From assembly GCA_029256005.1 (NCBI GenBank), contig JAQSYS010000033.1, positions 1-11,298 on the forward strand: a stretch of 11,298 bases of DNA, read 5' to 3'. Under the pieces are notes generated by a model that was given only the letters and a program-made list of their open reading frames with translations, was not told the origin of the DNA and did not search any database. The first letter of the stretch is position 1. Every line of letters begins with the position of its first letter. Of the stretch, positions 1 to 7,254 are shown piece by piece. The position numbers and the translations under genes were made by a program. This stretch comes from Sedimentibacter sp. Its GTDB lineage: Bacteria; Bacillota; Clostridia; Tissierellales; Sedimentibacteraceae.

Positions 1-1265
1 ACCATTCCCTTCTTTTCTATTCCTTGACTCATCACCTCGAAAAAACTGTTCAAAAATATGGGGAATCTTATCTTCTGAAACTCCACAGCCATTATCAGAA
101 ATCTCAAGTACTACATATGAATGTTCTTCAAAAATATTAATGGTAATTTCAAGCTTATCTGTTTCTGCATGTTTTTTACTGTTTTCCAGTATATTATCAA
201 GTATTCGTTTCATTTGTTCTCGGTCAACCTTTGAAAACAAACCTTTTTTTACATCTTTTATTTTAATTTTTATAGATTCATTCTCTATCAATAATTCGTA
301 TCTTTTCACATAGGCTTCCAGATACTCACTCCACTCTGTCTTTTCAAAAAACAGTGGCATATTACCTGTTTCAAGTTTTGAGAAATAATAAGAAATTTTT
401 CTCTTAATTCAGGTGTTGTAGCAACCCCATCCTTGAGACCTTTTATTGTTCCTCTAATTGCCGTTAATGGAGTCCTTAAATCATGAGAAATTCCCGCCAC
501 CATTTCAACTCTCACCTTTTCATAAGACTCCTTTTCGGCATTCGCTTCCGTTATATGTTCCTGCATTTCATTAAATGCGTCACAGACATATTCAAATTCA
601 ATATCTCCCTTGTATTTAACAGGTTCGGAAAAATTTCCTTCTTTCATTCTTTTTGCTCCTTCTGACAATGCATCTAAAGGATTTGTGATATGTTTTATAA
701 GTCTCTTAGTAAAAATCTGACTAATTATAAGTAAGGCACCAATGCAAAATATACCATCAATCAGCATTAGTATAAGTATAGTATTCAAATTATTTTTTTG
801 AGACCAGAATCCATGATATTCTCCTGCAATTGCAAACACTTTCATTTTCTCATACATATCATTTTTTGTTAGCACAGTCATATAATCTTGTACATAAATA
901 TGCACATTTCCATCTGTTTCCAAATAATTTCCAATTTCATTTATAAGCTCACTCACAGGAAAATCAGTATTTGAGTAAATCACTTCACTATCTATTTCAA
1001 CGCAAATAGAAAATCCATATCGATTCAGTTTTGTTGCAAGACTGTTTATCTCCCCTTCTTTTGGAGATGGATTCCAATCTGTCAGGATGTTTCTTATTTG
1101 TTCGGTATTATCTGCTAACTCAGACGTATCAATCATGCTGTTTTTATACTCATAAAAATTAATTACAAACATATTAACGAAAAGAAATAGACTTAAAGTT
1201 ACAAGTACCATTCTAGTATTAGAAATAAAAATTCTGCGTTTCACCGTCTGCTTTTCCTTATTCAT
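1..1265 (-). pseudogene. Two-component sensor histidine kinase, broken by an internal deletion/frameshift; 3' end outside window
   Basis: Membrane sensor kinase that would autophosphorylate on His and pass phosphate to a response regulator. Start ATG at 1265 follows a GAGGAGG site; a longer in-frame start at 1328 is less likely. Visible in order: TM helix about residues 18-38, extracellular sensor region 40-160, TM helix 161-185, HAMP 187-240, then the H-box HDLRTPLTAIRG with His261. Shortly after, at about position 390, the frame breaks: the first frame ends at the TGA at 306, while the second frame resumes with SKLETGNMPLF and runs on through the N-box (ILDNILEN) and G1 box (DNGCG) to the window edge just before the G2 box. 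Kinases of this type normally carry about 15-20 residues between these two points, so an out-of-frame deletion inside the dimerisation helices is inferred. No response regulator gene lies upstream, where one is usual. Not functional as read, unless the break is a sequencing error. Confidence 0.88.
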
Positions 1266-1536
1266 CGTCCTCCTCCTCGTAATAGGTGTTACAGAGAAAA
1301 TCGTCAATGTTTCTTCTCTGTGACACACACTTTTAACTATCTTCTATCATGTATCATGGAAACTCAGTAATAATATTAATTTCTGTTTCTAAATCATATA
1401 ACTTTTTATCTCCACCACACCTATTTTTATAGCCTATGAAGTTTCCAAAATCAATTGGTCAGTATATCTACAACCGGGGGAAACAAAAACGATTTTCACC
1501 CCCTGTTATTCATAGTAATTAAAATTATGTAATATG

Positions 1537-1564
1537 AAAAAAGCAGAGTCTGAACTCTGCTTTT
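1537..1564 (-). terminator. Rho-independent terminator (strongest on minus strand)
   Basis: Perfect 11-base-pair stem AAAAGCAGAGT / ACTCTGCTTTT (1539-1549 with 1554-1564) and a 4-base loop. Read on the minus strand the stem is followed by a run of six T; on the plus strand by TTTT then CC. It probably ends leftward transcription from the ABC exporter operon, about 300 bases after the permease stop, and may work in both directions. Confidence 0.8.
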
Positions 1565-1766
1565 CCTCTTATATTAATAGTTTTAAAAACTCTATTCACC
1601 TAATCAAAGTCCAGTATTATTATACCTTATCAAACTTCTTTTGCCAAATGTTTATTTCATCCTTGACAGCAGACAGACAATCTCCACATACGTCGAGACA
1701 GACTTTGGATACTACATGGCATAATACTGAGAGAATTGCAGAAGAGGTAAAGTTAGGATTGTATTT

Positions 1767-1810
1767 TACCCCACTGTAACAGTAGAGCAAGGAATTCCAT
1801 CCATTTTTCT
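1767..1810 (+). repeat. Dispersed direct repeat, copy 1 (left of ABC operon)
   Basis: Matches 4531-4575 at roughly 37 of 45 aligned positions with one gap, same orientation. Shared blocks include TACCCC, AGTAGAG, AAGGAAT and CCATC. Similarity stops sharply on both sides. The two copies flank the MerR-ABC operon. Element type not recognised. Confidence 0.6.
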
Positions 1811-1867
1811 TTAACACCTATCTATTATATTGTGGATTCGAGGCTAGATATTATATGATTAGCTTCT

Positions 1868-2587
1868 TTATGCCCTTACACTAATTCGACGGAAAAGCTC
1901 GATAGAAATTAGAAAGGTTAAGATTGTTATACCCAAGAGTATTATTAGCGGGAGGACTTGCATCCCTTCCATTGTTATTAATCGCAATCCTTGCGTTGCT
2001 GGTAATATTGCACCAATAAGCTGCATAGGTCTCGGCAAAAGATTGCTTGGGAACATGATTCCGCTAAACATAACGGTTGGTAAGAATAGTAACTGTCCAA
2101 CCAGCGTAAGCGTGGACTGTTTTTTGACTAGGCATGAAATAAGCGCACCCAAGGCTTCTGAGCATATTGCGACAATGGCAACCGAAAGAAGATATAGCAT
2201 GATATTTGTTGGCCAGGCTGCGCTATATAGATAGGGTGCTGAAAATAATATAATAATGGCCACAATCATTATATGAACAAAGGAGATTATTATAGTGGAA
2301 AGAGGCAACGACCATGAGGGGATACCGGCAACACGATATGCTATTAACACCCCATTTTCTCGTGCCTTAACAAGAGATTGGGGCATACCCAGAAACGCTG
2401 ACATTGACAGTGCGAAGATGGTGATGGAAAGAATCAGCGAGTTACCCTCATCTAACTCTAGTGTTTTCATAATGCTACCCATGATGAGATAGAAGGCCAT
2501 TGGTACTATATAATAAACCATGAGTACACCTTTATCACGCAAGTCACTTTTAAATTGAATAAATAATTGAGTACAAAATGCTTTCAT
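1868..2587 (-). CDS. ABC-2 type transporter permease
   Basis: Membrane half of an ABC exporter of the DrrB/ABC-2 class, which pairs with the ATPase encoded just upstream to pump out drugs or other hydrophobic compounds. The 239-residue protein has about six hydrophobic helices: one near 20-40, one near 50-70, then four between about 90 and 235, with the family-typical RVAGIPSWSLPLS stretch before the third and a GIMFPSNLLPRPMQ segment between the last ones (the region of the ABC-2 signature in this family). The start at 2587 is chosen because an AGGAGGGG site sits 9 bases upstream inside the end of the ATPase gene; the stop TAA of the ATPase and this ATG are one base apart, indicating translational coupling. 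An in-frame start 14 codons earlier lacks such a site. Substrate cannot be read from sequence. Confidence 0.88.
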   Translation of the reverse strand: MKAFCTQLFIQFKSDLRDKGVLMVYYIVPMAFYLIMGSIMKTLELDEGNSLILSITIFALSMSAFLGMPQSLVKARENGVLIAYRVAGIPSWSLPLSTIIISFVHIMIVAIIILFSAPYLYSAAWPTNIMLYLLSVAIVAICSEALGALISCLVKKQSTLTLVGQLLFLPTVMFSGIMFPSNLLPRPMQLIGAILPATQGLRLITMEGMQVLPLIILLGITILTFLISIELFRRISVRA

Positions 2588-2588
2588 A

Positions 2589-3497
2589 TTAGTTTTCCCC
2601 TCCTGCAATAGATAAAAAGATATCTTCAATACTTGCGCGCTCTACCCTCAGATCGACCACTGTGTCTCCGCTTGCCTTAATATGAGTAAGTATCGTTAGT
2701 AATAGTTCAGCTACATCCACGCAAGCAAAGGAGAGATATTCATCCTCTAAAAAATCCGGCTGATCAATATTCTTAAGAGGATTTGTTTTTAGGCAGGACT
2801 CTCGTGTTTTTATTATTACTTTGCTTTGAATCGACGCAGAGGCTGTAAGCTCCATTGGATTACCTTTTCGCACAATCCTTCCATCTTTTATAATCGCAAT
2901 GGTATCGCATAGTACTTCCGCTTCAGCCATGTCATGAGTGGCAATTAATAGGCTAACTCCATCCGTTTTTAGTTTTCTAAGTTCTTTATGCAATGCATGC
3001 CTTCCTTCTACATCAAGTCCTGCTGTAGGTTCATCAAGGATAAGTACTTTCGGGTTATGACATAGTGCTAGTGCGAGGTGAAGCCTACGTTTACGCCCAG
3101 TAGAAAGTGACGCATACGCTTTGTTTAAATATTCTCCTGCCATATCAAAACGTTCTAACAAATCGTTACGATAAGGTACCTTATGCCATGAACAAAAAAG
3201 CTGCATAGCCTCCTTTGCCGTCATCATTTCGGTTAAAGCCGTGCTTTGAAGTTGCACCCCTAACACCTTTTGTACTGATTGAAGATTCTTAAATACATCA
3301 ATTCCACAGATTGTGATTTCACCCTTATTCGGTTTTCGTAATCCCTCAATACATTCAATTGTAGTTGTTTTACCTGCACCATTTACACCCAGCAAGCCAA
3401 AGGCCTCGCCACGCTGTACAGAGAACGAAATGTCGTGTAGTACATCTTTTTTCCCATAGGATTTGCTTAGATTTTTAACGTTGATATAATCCTGCAT
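2589..3497 (-). CDS. ABC transporter ATP-binding protein (drug-exporter type)
   Basis: Cytoplasmic ATPase that powers the adjacent permease. The 302-residue protein has Walker A GVNGAGKT (about 37-44), Q-loop glutamine near 84, a signature region LSTGRKRRLHLALAL (131-145), Walker B VLILDEP (151-157), D-loop AGLD and the switch His in ATHD (188). The C-terminal 90 residues (about 215-302) form the extension typical of DrrA/CcmA-like ATPases. One oddity is the signature: LSTGR instead of the usual LSGGQ; this kind of degeneracy occurs in some DrrA-type proteins and need not abolish activity. Start has GAGGT upstream. It lies 21 bases after the MerR gene and one base before the permease, so all three form one operon. 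Confidence 0.93.
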   Translation of the reverse strand: MQDYINVKNLSKSYGKKDVLHDISFSVQRGEAFGLLGVNGAGKTTTIECIEGLRKPNKGEITICGIDVFKNLQSVQKVLGVQLQSTALTEMMTAKEAMQLFCSWHKVPYRNDLLERFDMAGEYLNKAYASLSTGRKRRLHLALALCHNPKVLILDEPTAGLDVEGRHALHKELRKLKTDGVSLLIATHDMAEAEVLCDTIAIIKDGRIVRKGNPMELTASASIQSKVIIKTRESCLKTNPLKNIDQPDFLEDEYLSFACVDVAELLLTILTHIKASGDTVVDLRVERASIEDIFLSIAGGEN

Positions 3498-3518
3498 ATA
3501 CAGTTACCTCTTCTAAAT

Positions 3519-4310
3519 TTATTTTAGTGAAGCCGGAACAGTAATATTATTTTTCATAATATAAATACCCAATGCTTTTTCAATAAAAGGCTCTGCAATC
3601 CGATAAAGTTCACGGTCTACCTCTGGCCATTCATCACGATTTTTATTTACAGCATCAAATGCACTAATAACTGATTCATCTCCGCCTGTTATACTCATAA
3701 TAAATTCCCACCAACGTTTCGCAAACACCTGTGCACTCGTATCGCTTGGGTCGTGTCCGATCTTACTAAGCATCGCTGCTTCAGCTAGAAGTGACCTAAT
3801 GGAAAGATAAATATCTATTGTACCTTTTGTCGTTATATTTTTCATTTTTAAACTATCATAGATCATGCTATCAAAATCATAATTTGCCCAATCTTTCAGA
3901 CTACTGCCTTCCATTGTTCGAATTAAGTTAGTCAATGTTTCCCAAGGTAGTGAATTACCCGAGCGTATCTCAGTTACTGAAACATCAATAATTGATATTG
4001 CCAAATTTAACGAGGATATTTTACGTAGAAGAATATCCATGTGACTGCTGAGCATTTGTTCAAGCACCTTGGGCGTAGGTGAATCAACTAATTCTTCCTT
4101 AATCTCCTGCAGTGAAATGCCAAGTGATTTGTAAAATACAATCTGCTCCAGCTTTATTATATCTTTTTCTGTATAATATCGCCTGCCTGATTCAGTGCGA
4201 CCTGAAGTAGGTAAAATGCCAATATTATCATAATATTGCAACGTGCGTACTGTTAAACCTGTAGACCTTGCAACCTCACCAACTGAAAATATTCTTTCAT
4301 CCGAATTCAT
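3519..4310 (-). CDS. MerR-family transcriptional regulator with TipAS-like C-terminal domain
   Basis: Regulator of the exporter operon of which it is the first gene. The 263-residue protein begins with a winged HTH: FSVGEVARSTGLTVRTLQYYDNIGIL (about 8-33), then the wing GRTESGRRYY and the MerR coiled region to about 115. The C-terminal half (from about 165) contains FAKRWWEFIMSITGG..., resembling the TipAS drug-recognition domain in which a bound antibiotic triggers activation. The reported longest frame starts at a GTG three codons earlier; ATG 4310 is preferred because GAGGTG lies 6 bases upstream. MerR activators usually bind between -35 and -10 of their own promoter, and such a site is present (4331-4361). 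Inference: drug-induced activation of the ABC pump. The precise ligand is unknown. Confidence 0.88.
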   Translation of the reverse strand: MNSDERIFSVGEVARSTGLTVRTLQYYDNIGILPTSGRTESGRRYYTEKDIIKLEQIVFYKSLGISLQEIKEELVDSPTPKVLEQMLSSHMDILLRKISSLNLAISIIDVSVTEIRSGNSLPWETLTNLIRTMEGSSLKDWANYDFDSMIYDSLKMKNITTKGTIDIYLSIRSLLAEAAMLSKIGHDPSDTSAQVFAKRWWEFIMSITGGDESVISAFDAVNKNRDEWPEVDRELYRIAEPFIEKALGIYIMKNNITVPASLK

Positions 4311-4330
4311 TTCGTTCACCTCATAAAAAT

Positions 4331-4361
4331 AGTATATAACATTACGCTACGTAACAAGCAA
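4331..4361 (-). promoter_or_regulatory. MerR-type promoter/operator of the exporter operon
   Basis: On the minus strand: -35 TTGCTT (4361-4356), a 19-base spacer, -10 TATACT (4336-4331). The spacer holds the perfect dyad TTACG-TAG-CGTAA (4354-4342). A 19-base rather than 17-base spacer with an internal dyad is the hallmark of MerR-activated promoters, where the regulator twists the DNA. Predicted transcript start is about 10-15 bases before the MerR ATG. Confidence 0.8.
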
Positions 4362-4530
4362 GTGGTTTTATAATTATTTATAATTTCAATATAAGTGTTT
4401 ACCTTAAATTAATTTATCAATTCCTTTAACTTTAATAGATACCAAAACAAATAATTCCCTAACAGCCTTTTGACAAAAGGTTTACTTCTACTTAAAAGTA
4501 ATTATTTATGCCAAAACTAACAAAAATCCT

Positions 4531-4575
4531 TACCCCGCCTGTTATAGTAGAGTAAGGAATCCCATCAAATTTTCT
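4531..4575 (+). repeat. Dispersed direct repeat, copy 2 (right of ABC operon)
   Basis: Second copy of the 44/45-base repeat at 1767-1810, same orientation. It lies upstream of the exporter promoter and just outside the left candidate att site. Confidence 0.6.
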
Positions 4576-4621
4576 AATAAATACACAAATTTATTCTACT
4601 CAAATATTTGCAAAGCCCTAA

Positions 4622-4687
4622 TTACTGGACTTTCCTCTCAAGCAAGACCACCGTCTCAACATGTACCGTTATACTTCCGAAAATCAT
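4622..4687 (-). pseudogene. C-terminal tail fragment with HVETVVLL motif (candidate target-gene 3' end)
   Basis: A 21-codon frame: MIFGSITV, HVETVVLL, ERKVQ, stop. HVETVVLL is the characteristic C-terminal ending of 23S rRNA methyltransferase RlmD (RumA), a known integration target of serine-recombinase elements in Firmicutes. No upstream part of that gene is attached; the beta-lactamase ends 15 bases before this frame begins. It is therefore read as the displaced 3' end of a gene interrupted by an insertion. No ribosome binding site is evident, so it is probably not expressed as a protein. Confidence 0.5.
4650..4663 (-). repeat. Candidate attachment core, left copy
   Basis: CATGTTGAGACGGT on the minus strand. 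It matches 10577-10564 (CACGTTGAGACGGT) at 13 of 14 bases in the same orientation, and both encode HVETV in the same frame. Nothing but this core and a loosely similar FG-x4 context is shared. Confidence 0.55.
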
Positions 4688-4701
4688 AAAGCATGCTTTC
4701 C

Positions 4702-5721
4702 CTAGTTACTTTCTGTATAATACTGATTAATTATATCAAGAGCAATCTCTTTTGCCATTGGCCCAGATACCTCTTTACTATCATCATTTAAGTGTACCGC
4801 AAAATAGTAACTTTCATCAGAGTTTTCAAACATCCCTACAAACCAGCCATTATCTCTATGTTTCGTTTTATAATTTTGCCCTGTGCCAGTTTTTCCGTAT
4901 ACAGAAACACTTCCTATCTTCTGCGTCAACATTACTTCTTTTAGTATATTAATATTTTGCTCTGAGCAATCTGTTTTACCGCTAAATAAACTTGCTAAAA
5001 TATTAACCTGTTCCTTAGGCGAAATCTCTAATGACGATTCTAACCAAAATCCATTCAATTCTGGTAATGAATTAATTCCACTACCATCCCATTCACTTAT
5101 ATCACAATTTCCATATTTCAATTTATCAAGATAACTTTGAACATTACTCTGTCCTACTTTATCTATTACCTTTCTAAAGTACCAAACACACGATTCTTTA
5201 AAAGCATCCTTTAAACTTAAATTTTTATTCCATTTTTCCGTAGAATATATAGTTCCATCATAACCCATTGTAGTATCAACGGATGTTATTATCCCCTTAT
5301 CTAATCCCATTATTGTAGCTATTATTTTAAAGGTTGAACAGGGGGATGTCCGTTTCTCACACAACTTTTTATTATACATCATATAAGTATTTGTATTACT
5401 GTTAAAAAACACCGCGCATCCTTCAATTCCATTAAAGCAATCACTATAATCAACATCCTTTACCTCGGGTGCTTTTTCCGTTACTTGTACTTCATTTGAC
5501 GTTGCGTATTTTCCTATAGTAGTATCCTGATCAGCTACTGAGGCAGGAGATACTGTTGCTGTATTTATGTTTTCTGGTTTCTTATTATTATTCTCATTTG
5601 CTTTATTACAGCCAATAAAGCTTATACATAGTAAGATAGCCAGAATAGAAAAAATACTCTTATTTAATACGGCAGCTTTATGCAAACAACTATGTTTCCT
5701 TTTATTATTAAATAATTTCAT
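4702..5721 (-). CDS. Class D beta-lactamase, lipoprotein (CDD/OXA-like)
   Basis: Serine enzyme that hydrolyses beta-lactam antibiotics outside the cytoplasmic membrane. The 339-residue protein starts with a basic N-terminus and hydrophobic stretch ending in lipobox FIGC, so Cys38 would be lipidated and anchor it. A Ser/Thr/Asn-rich linker (40-90) precedes the catalytic domain. All class D motifs are present: S129-T-F-K132 (Ser nucleophile, Lys normally carboxylated), S177-C-V, Y203-G-N, the WLESSLEISPKEQ segment (226-238), K277-T-G and GWFVG (292-296). The SCVWYFRKV and KYGNCDISEW segments recall the intrinsic CDD enzymes of Clostridioides difficile. It could also be a penicillin-sensing domain, but no BlaR membrane part is fused. 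Monocistronic; GGAGTG lies before the ATG, and there is no blaI/blaR neighbour. Confidence 0.9.
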   Translation of the reverse strand: MKLFNNKRKHSCLHKAAVLNKSIFSILAILLCISFIGCNKANENNNKKPENINTATVSPASVADQDTTIGKYATSNEVQVTEKAPEVKDVDYSDCFNGIEGCAVFFNSNTNTYMMYNKKLCEKRTSPCSTFKIIATIMGLDKGIITSVDTTMGYDGTIYSTEKWNKNLSLKDAFKESCVWYFRKVIDKVGQSNVQSYLDKLKYGNCDISEWDGSGINSLPELNGFWLESSLEISPKEQVNILASLFSGKTDCSEQNINILKEVMLTQKIGSVSVYGKTGTGQNYKTKHRDNGWFVGMFENSDESYYFAVHLNDDSKEVSGPMAKEIALDIINQYYTESN

Positions 5722-5738
5722 CGTAAATCACTCCTAAC

Positions 5739-5767
5739 ACTATACTTATTTCACTAGATTGCAGCAA
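5739..5767 (-). promoter_or_regulatory. Possible promoter of the beta-lactamase gene
   Basis: Minus strand: TTGCTG (5767-5762), 17-base spacer, TATAGT (5744-5739), with the ATG 18 bases downstream and TTAGGAGTG as ribosome binding site. The -10 is good, the -35 matches consensus only in TTG. No BlaI-type TACA/TGTA operator is seen. Confidence 0.4.
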
Positions 5768-5832
5768 TAATATAACAATAACGTAAACATATTATCATAG
5801 TACTCCATGTTTTTCCATAAGCAATAATATAA
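5763..5832 (+). repeat. Pair of 13-base direct repeats upstream of beta-lactamase
   Basis: AGCAATAATATAA occurs at 5763-5775 and again at 5820-5832, 57 bases apart. The first copy overlaps the presumed -35, the second abuts the terminator of the upstream gene. Could be a small duplication or a regulator site; nothing further supports either. Confidence 0.45.
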
Positions 5833-5874
5833 AATAACCGACTATACATTATTGTAAATGCCTAGCCGGTTATT
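5833..5874 (-). terminator. Rho-independent terminator downstream of the recombinase-Mrr chimera
   Basis: Stem 5863-5874 with 5833-5844 (12 pairs; one G-U pair on the minus-strand RNA that would be a mismatch on the plus strand), 18-base loop, then TTTTATATTATT on the minus strand. It lies 31 bases past the stop at 5905, separating that gene from the beta-lactamase. Confidence 0.65.
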
Positions 5875-5904
5875 ATAATTGCAAATTAAATTATTAGTTA
5901 TCAC

Positions 5905-6450
5905 TCAAATTGAAGCATTAAGAACTTTTGCTTCTTTCAAATCTATTTTAGCTTTATGCCCATGTTTTTCAAGTAAGTGCAATAAATTACCACCATTAAG
6001 CAGTGTTAAAGGTTTGTTTCTTGCAAATTCATAAGCATCAGGACCATAATCCGCTGTTGTTACTAATATTCCCTTTGTTGCTCCTTCGTTCATAACAGTT
6101 CCATATAAATCTCGTACAGCAGATACTCCTACAGTATTAGTATATCGTTTAGAAAACCTACTGATAGATTTTGTTATAATGAAATCTATTTCTCTATTCA
6201 GTGCTTTCTGAATCATTGTTTGAAAATTCTCTCTGCCCATAATTCTGCATCTGCTGCCATAATCCATAAAAATTCCTGCAAACTCCCAATCCGCCTGCTC
6301 CTCAATATATTTTGTATAATATTCTACCTGCAGATCTATACTTGATTTCTGGCTCTCATATTTGGTACTCACCCTGCAATATGCTGCTACTTTTAATTTT
6401 TTGCTTTCTGCCTGTTTCTTAGGTACTTCAATTTTTCTGACCTTTTTCAT
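5905..6450 (-). CDS. Chimeric ORF: serine recombinase catalytic domain fused in frame to Mrr-like endonuclease C-terminus
   Basis: The 181-residue frame joins two unrelated pieces. Residues 1-100 are the N-terminal part of a large serine recombinase: KVAAYCRVST with Arg26 and nucleophile Ser28, DYGSRCRIMGR, and ITKSISRFS, where Arg98 matches the second catalytic arginine. At about codon 100 (position ~6150) the sequence changes to KRYTNTVGVSAVRDLYGTV...GILVTTADYGPDAYEFA...LTLLNGGNLLHLLEKHG, the end of an Mrr-type restriction endonuclease fold. The recombinase has lost its DNA-binding domains and most large serine recombinases exceed 450 residues; the endonuclease has lost its catalytic Asp and Gln of the D...QxK motif, keeping only the Lys of (Q)xKRY. 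It is thus probably a deletion scar, inactive in both roles, though the open frame, AGGTAGG site and terminator leave it translatable. ATG 6450 preferred over GTG 6456. Confidence 0.82.
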   Translation of the reverse strand: MKKVRKIEVPKKQAESKKLKVAAYCRVSTKYESQKSSIDLQVEYYTKYIEEQADWEFAGIFMDYGSRCRIMGRENFQTMIQKALNREIDFIITKSISRFSKRYTNTVGVSAVRDLYGTVMNEGATKGILVTTADYGPDAYEFARNKPLTLLNGGNLLHLLEKHGHKAKIDLKEAKVLNASI

Positions 6451-6696
6451 AAACACCTACCTACGACTTGCTTGCAGGTATAAATTCAAGTTTAAACTCC
6501 CCTTCAACCTATCTGCTCACAACTATGCAAAATATTATTATGCATTTTTCATCATAATTCATATATTCAAACACACTTGATTTGCTCCAGATCTCTGCTT
6601 CTCTTTTTCGATCATAATTGTATCAACTTCATTATCATAATCAGCGCAAGTACAACAACTTGGATGTTATCTGTAACAAATTGTCTTTATGTAAAA
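6451..6696 (-). other. Degenerate stretch upstream of the chimeric ORF
   Basis: No intact gene. Short minus-strand frames look like broken coding DNA: one ends ...VEGEFKLEFIPASKS at a TAG just before the recombinase start, in the place where a preceding recombinase-type gene would end; another reads SCCTCADYDNEVDTIMIEKEK and stops after about 35 codons. Neither has a start or ribosome binding site. Plus-strand frames here are Ile/Phe-rich shadows. Confidence 0.3.
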
Positions 6697-6747
6697 AAAG
6701 ACATTAACGTCTCTCTACCTGTCGGTATCAACCACGCTAATGTCTTT
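6697..6747 (-). terminator. Strong rho-independent terminator, minus strand
   Basis: A 14-pair stem (6734-6747 with 6697-6710, one G-U on the minus strand) with a 23-base loop, followed on the minus strand by seven T. It would end leftward transcription from the excisionase/thyX-remnant unit. The G-U position is an A-C mismatch on the plus strand, supporting a minus-strand role. Confidence 0.8.
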
Positions 6748-6792
6748 CCATATTTTCTTTATACTTTTCTTACACTTTTTTAACGTGCCATT

Positions 6793-6936
6793 TCAGCACC
6801 TTTTCCTATACTTTCTATTTAAGCTTTCTGCAACAGAGTTATTACCTCCACGTGCCTTGAACATACAAAAATGATGCCGCTTGAGCCTAATTAGCCCTTG
6901 GCGGCGGATCTTTTTATATAAAATTTTTAATTTCAT
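6793..6936 (-). CDS. Small basic ORF of unknown nature
   Basis: A 47-codon frame from ATG 6936 to TGA 6793 encoding a very basic peptide with IRRQGLIRLKRHHF and KARGGNNSVAES; it lies between the thyX remnant (ending 32 bases upstream) and the terminator at 6697-6747. The base composition of its middle (GCC/GGC-rich around 6850-6910) is above that of its surroundings, as in a conserved coding or RNA sequence. After the stop the same frame continues open to a TAG inside the terminator loop. No ribosome binding site precedes the ATG, and I do not recognise a family. It may be a remnant, a structured RNA segment, or noise. Confidence 0.25.
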   Translation of the reverse strand: MKLKILYKKIRRQGLIRLKRHHFCMFKARGGNNSVAESLNRKYRKRC

Positions 6937-6967
6937 TCTATAATAATATCATCAAATATTATTGGAA

Positions 6968-7254
6968 TCATATCTTGCATTTTTTCAAAATAGGAATTGC
7001 AATCTCTCTCATCTGAGGATGGGCACGTCTTAAGGTACGCAATTTAAAAAAGTGTCTCCACTCCCTCAAGTTCATAGTAACAACCATTTCTGTTTTAAGA
7101 CTATTTGGCAAAATACACCTAGCCTCTTCAGGTTTCGCACCTAATAGTATTAACGAGTTATAAGCATCTTCAATCTTTTGCATTGCTTCCATCCAAATAC
7201 TATACTTGCCTTGATCATCTTGCCAATAAAAAGGCTTAATTAACGTTAACTCCT
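6968..7254 (-). pseudogene. thyX: ThyX (flavin-dependent thymidylate synthase), C-terminal fragment
   Basis: ThyX makes dTMP from dUMP using FAD, NADPH and methylenetetrahydrofolate. Only the last ~95 residues remain. The in-frame sequence starts with GKELTLIKPFYWQDDQGKYSIW and continues through LGAKPEEARCILPNSLKTEM, VVTMNLREWRHFFKLR and AHPQMREIA to the stop at 6968; the NLREWRHFFKLR block carries dUMP-contacting Arg of the family. The ThyX signature RHRxxSxNExSxR and FAD-binding N-terminal two thirds are missing, so it cannot be active. Upstream the frame overlaps the last codons of the excisionase gene and hits a stop there, which places the truncation point at about 7245-7255. The first ATG (7192) lies inside the domain. 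Confident in family; a truncated leftover of insertion or deletion. Confidence 0.85.

Larger units (their letters stand above)
1266..1867. other. Gene-poor stretch between kinase remnant and ABC permease
   Basis: About 600 bases without a convincing gene. It holds the terminator hairpin at 1537-1564 and the left copy of a dispersed repeat at 1767-1810. A G5/C5 imperfect inverted repeat lies around 1475-1505. A minus-strand frame at 1738-1620 ends in a Cys-containing peptide (CGDCLSAVKDEINIW...) that looks coding-like but has no start or ribosome binding site; it could be the tail of a lost gene. A response regulator partner for the kinase would be expected here and is absent. Confidence 0.5.

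Noticed and set aside
1534..1779. Plus-strand frame of 81 codons
   Set aside because: It starts inside the terminator hairpin, lacks a ribosome binding site, and covers the dispersed repeat; no family is recognisable.
1620..1817. Minus-strand 65-codon frame with CGDC motif
   Set aside because: It overlaps the dispersed repeat and has no plausible start; only its last ~40 codons look coding-like, so it is mentioned as possible remnant, not called as a gene.
4688..4699. 12-base palindrome AAAGCATGCTTT after the beta-lactamase stop
   Set aside because: No loop and no T-run, so it cannot be a good terminator; too short to call as an operator.
5722..5832. Search for a BlaI-type operator or riboswitch before the beta-lactamase
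   Set aside because: No TACA/TGTA dyad, no conserved riboswitch core, and no blaI/blaR1 genes nearby.
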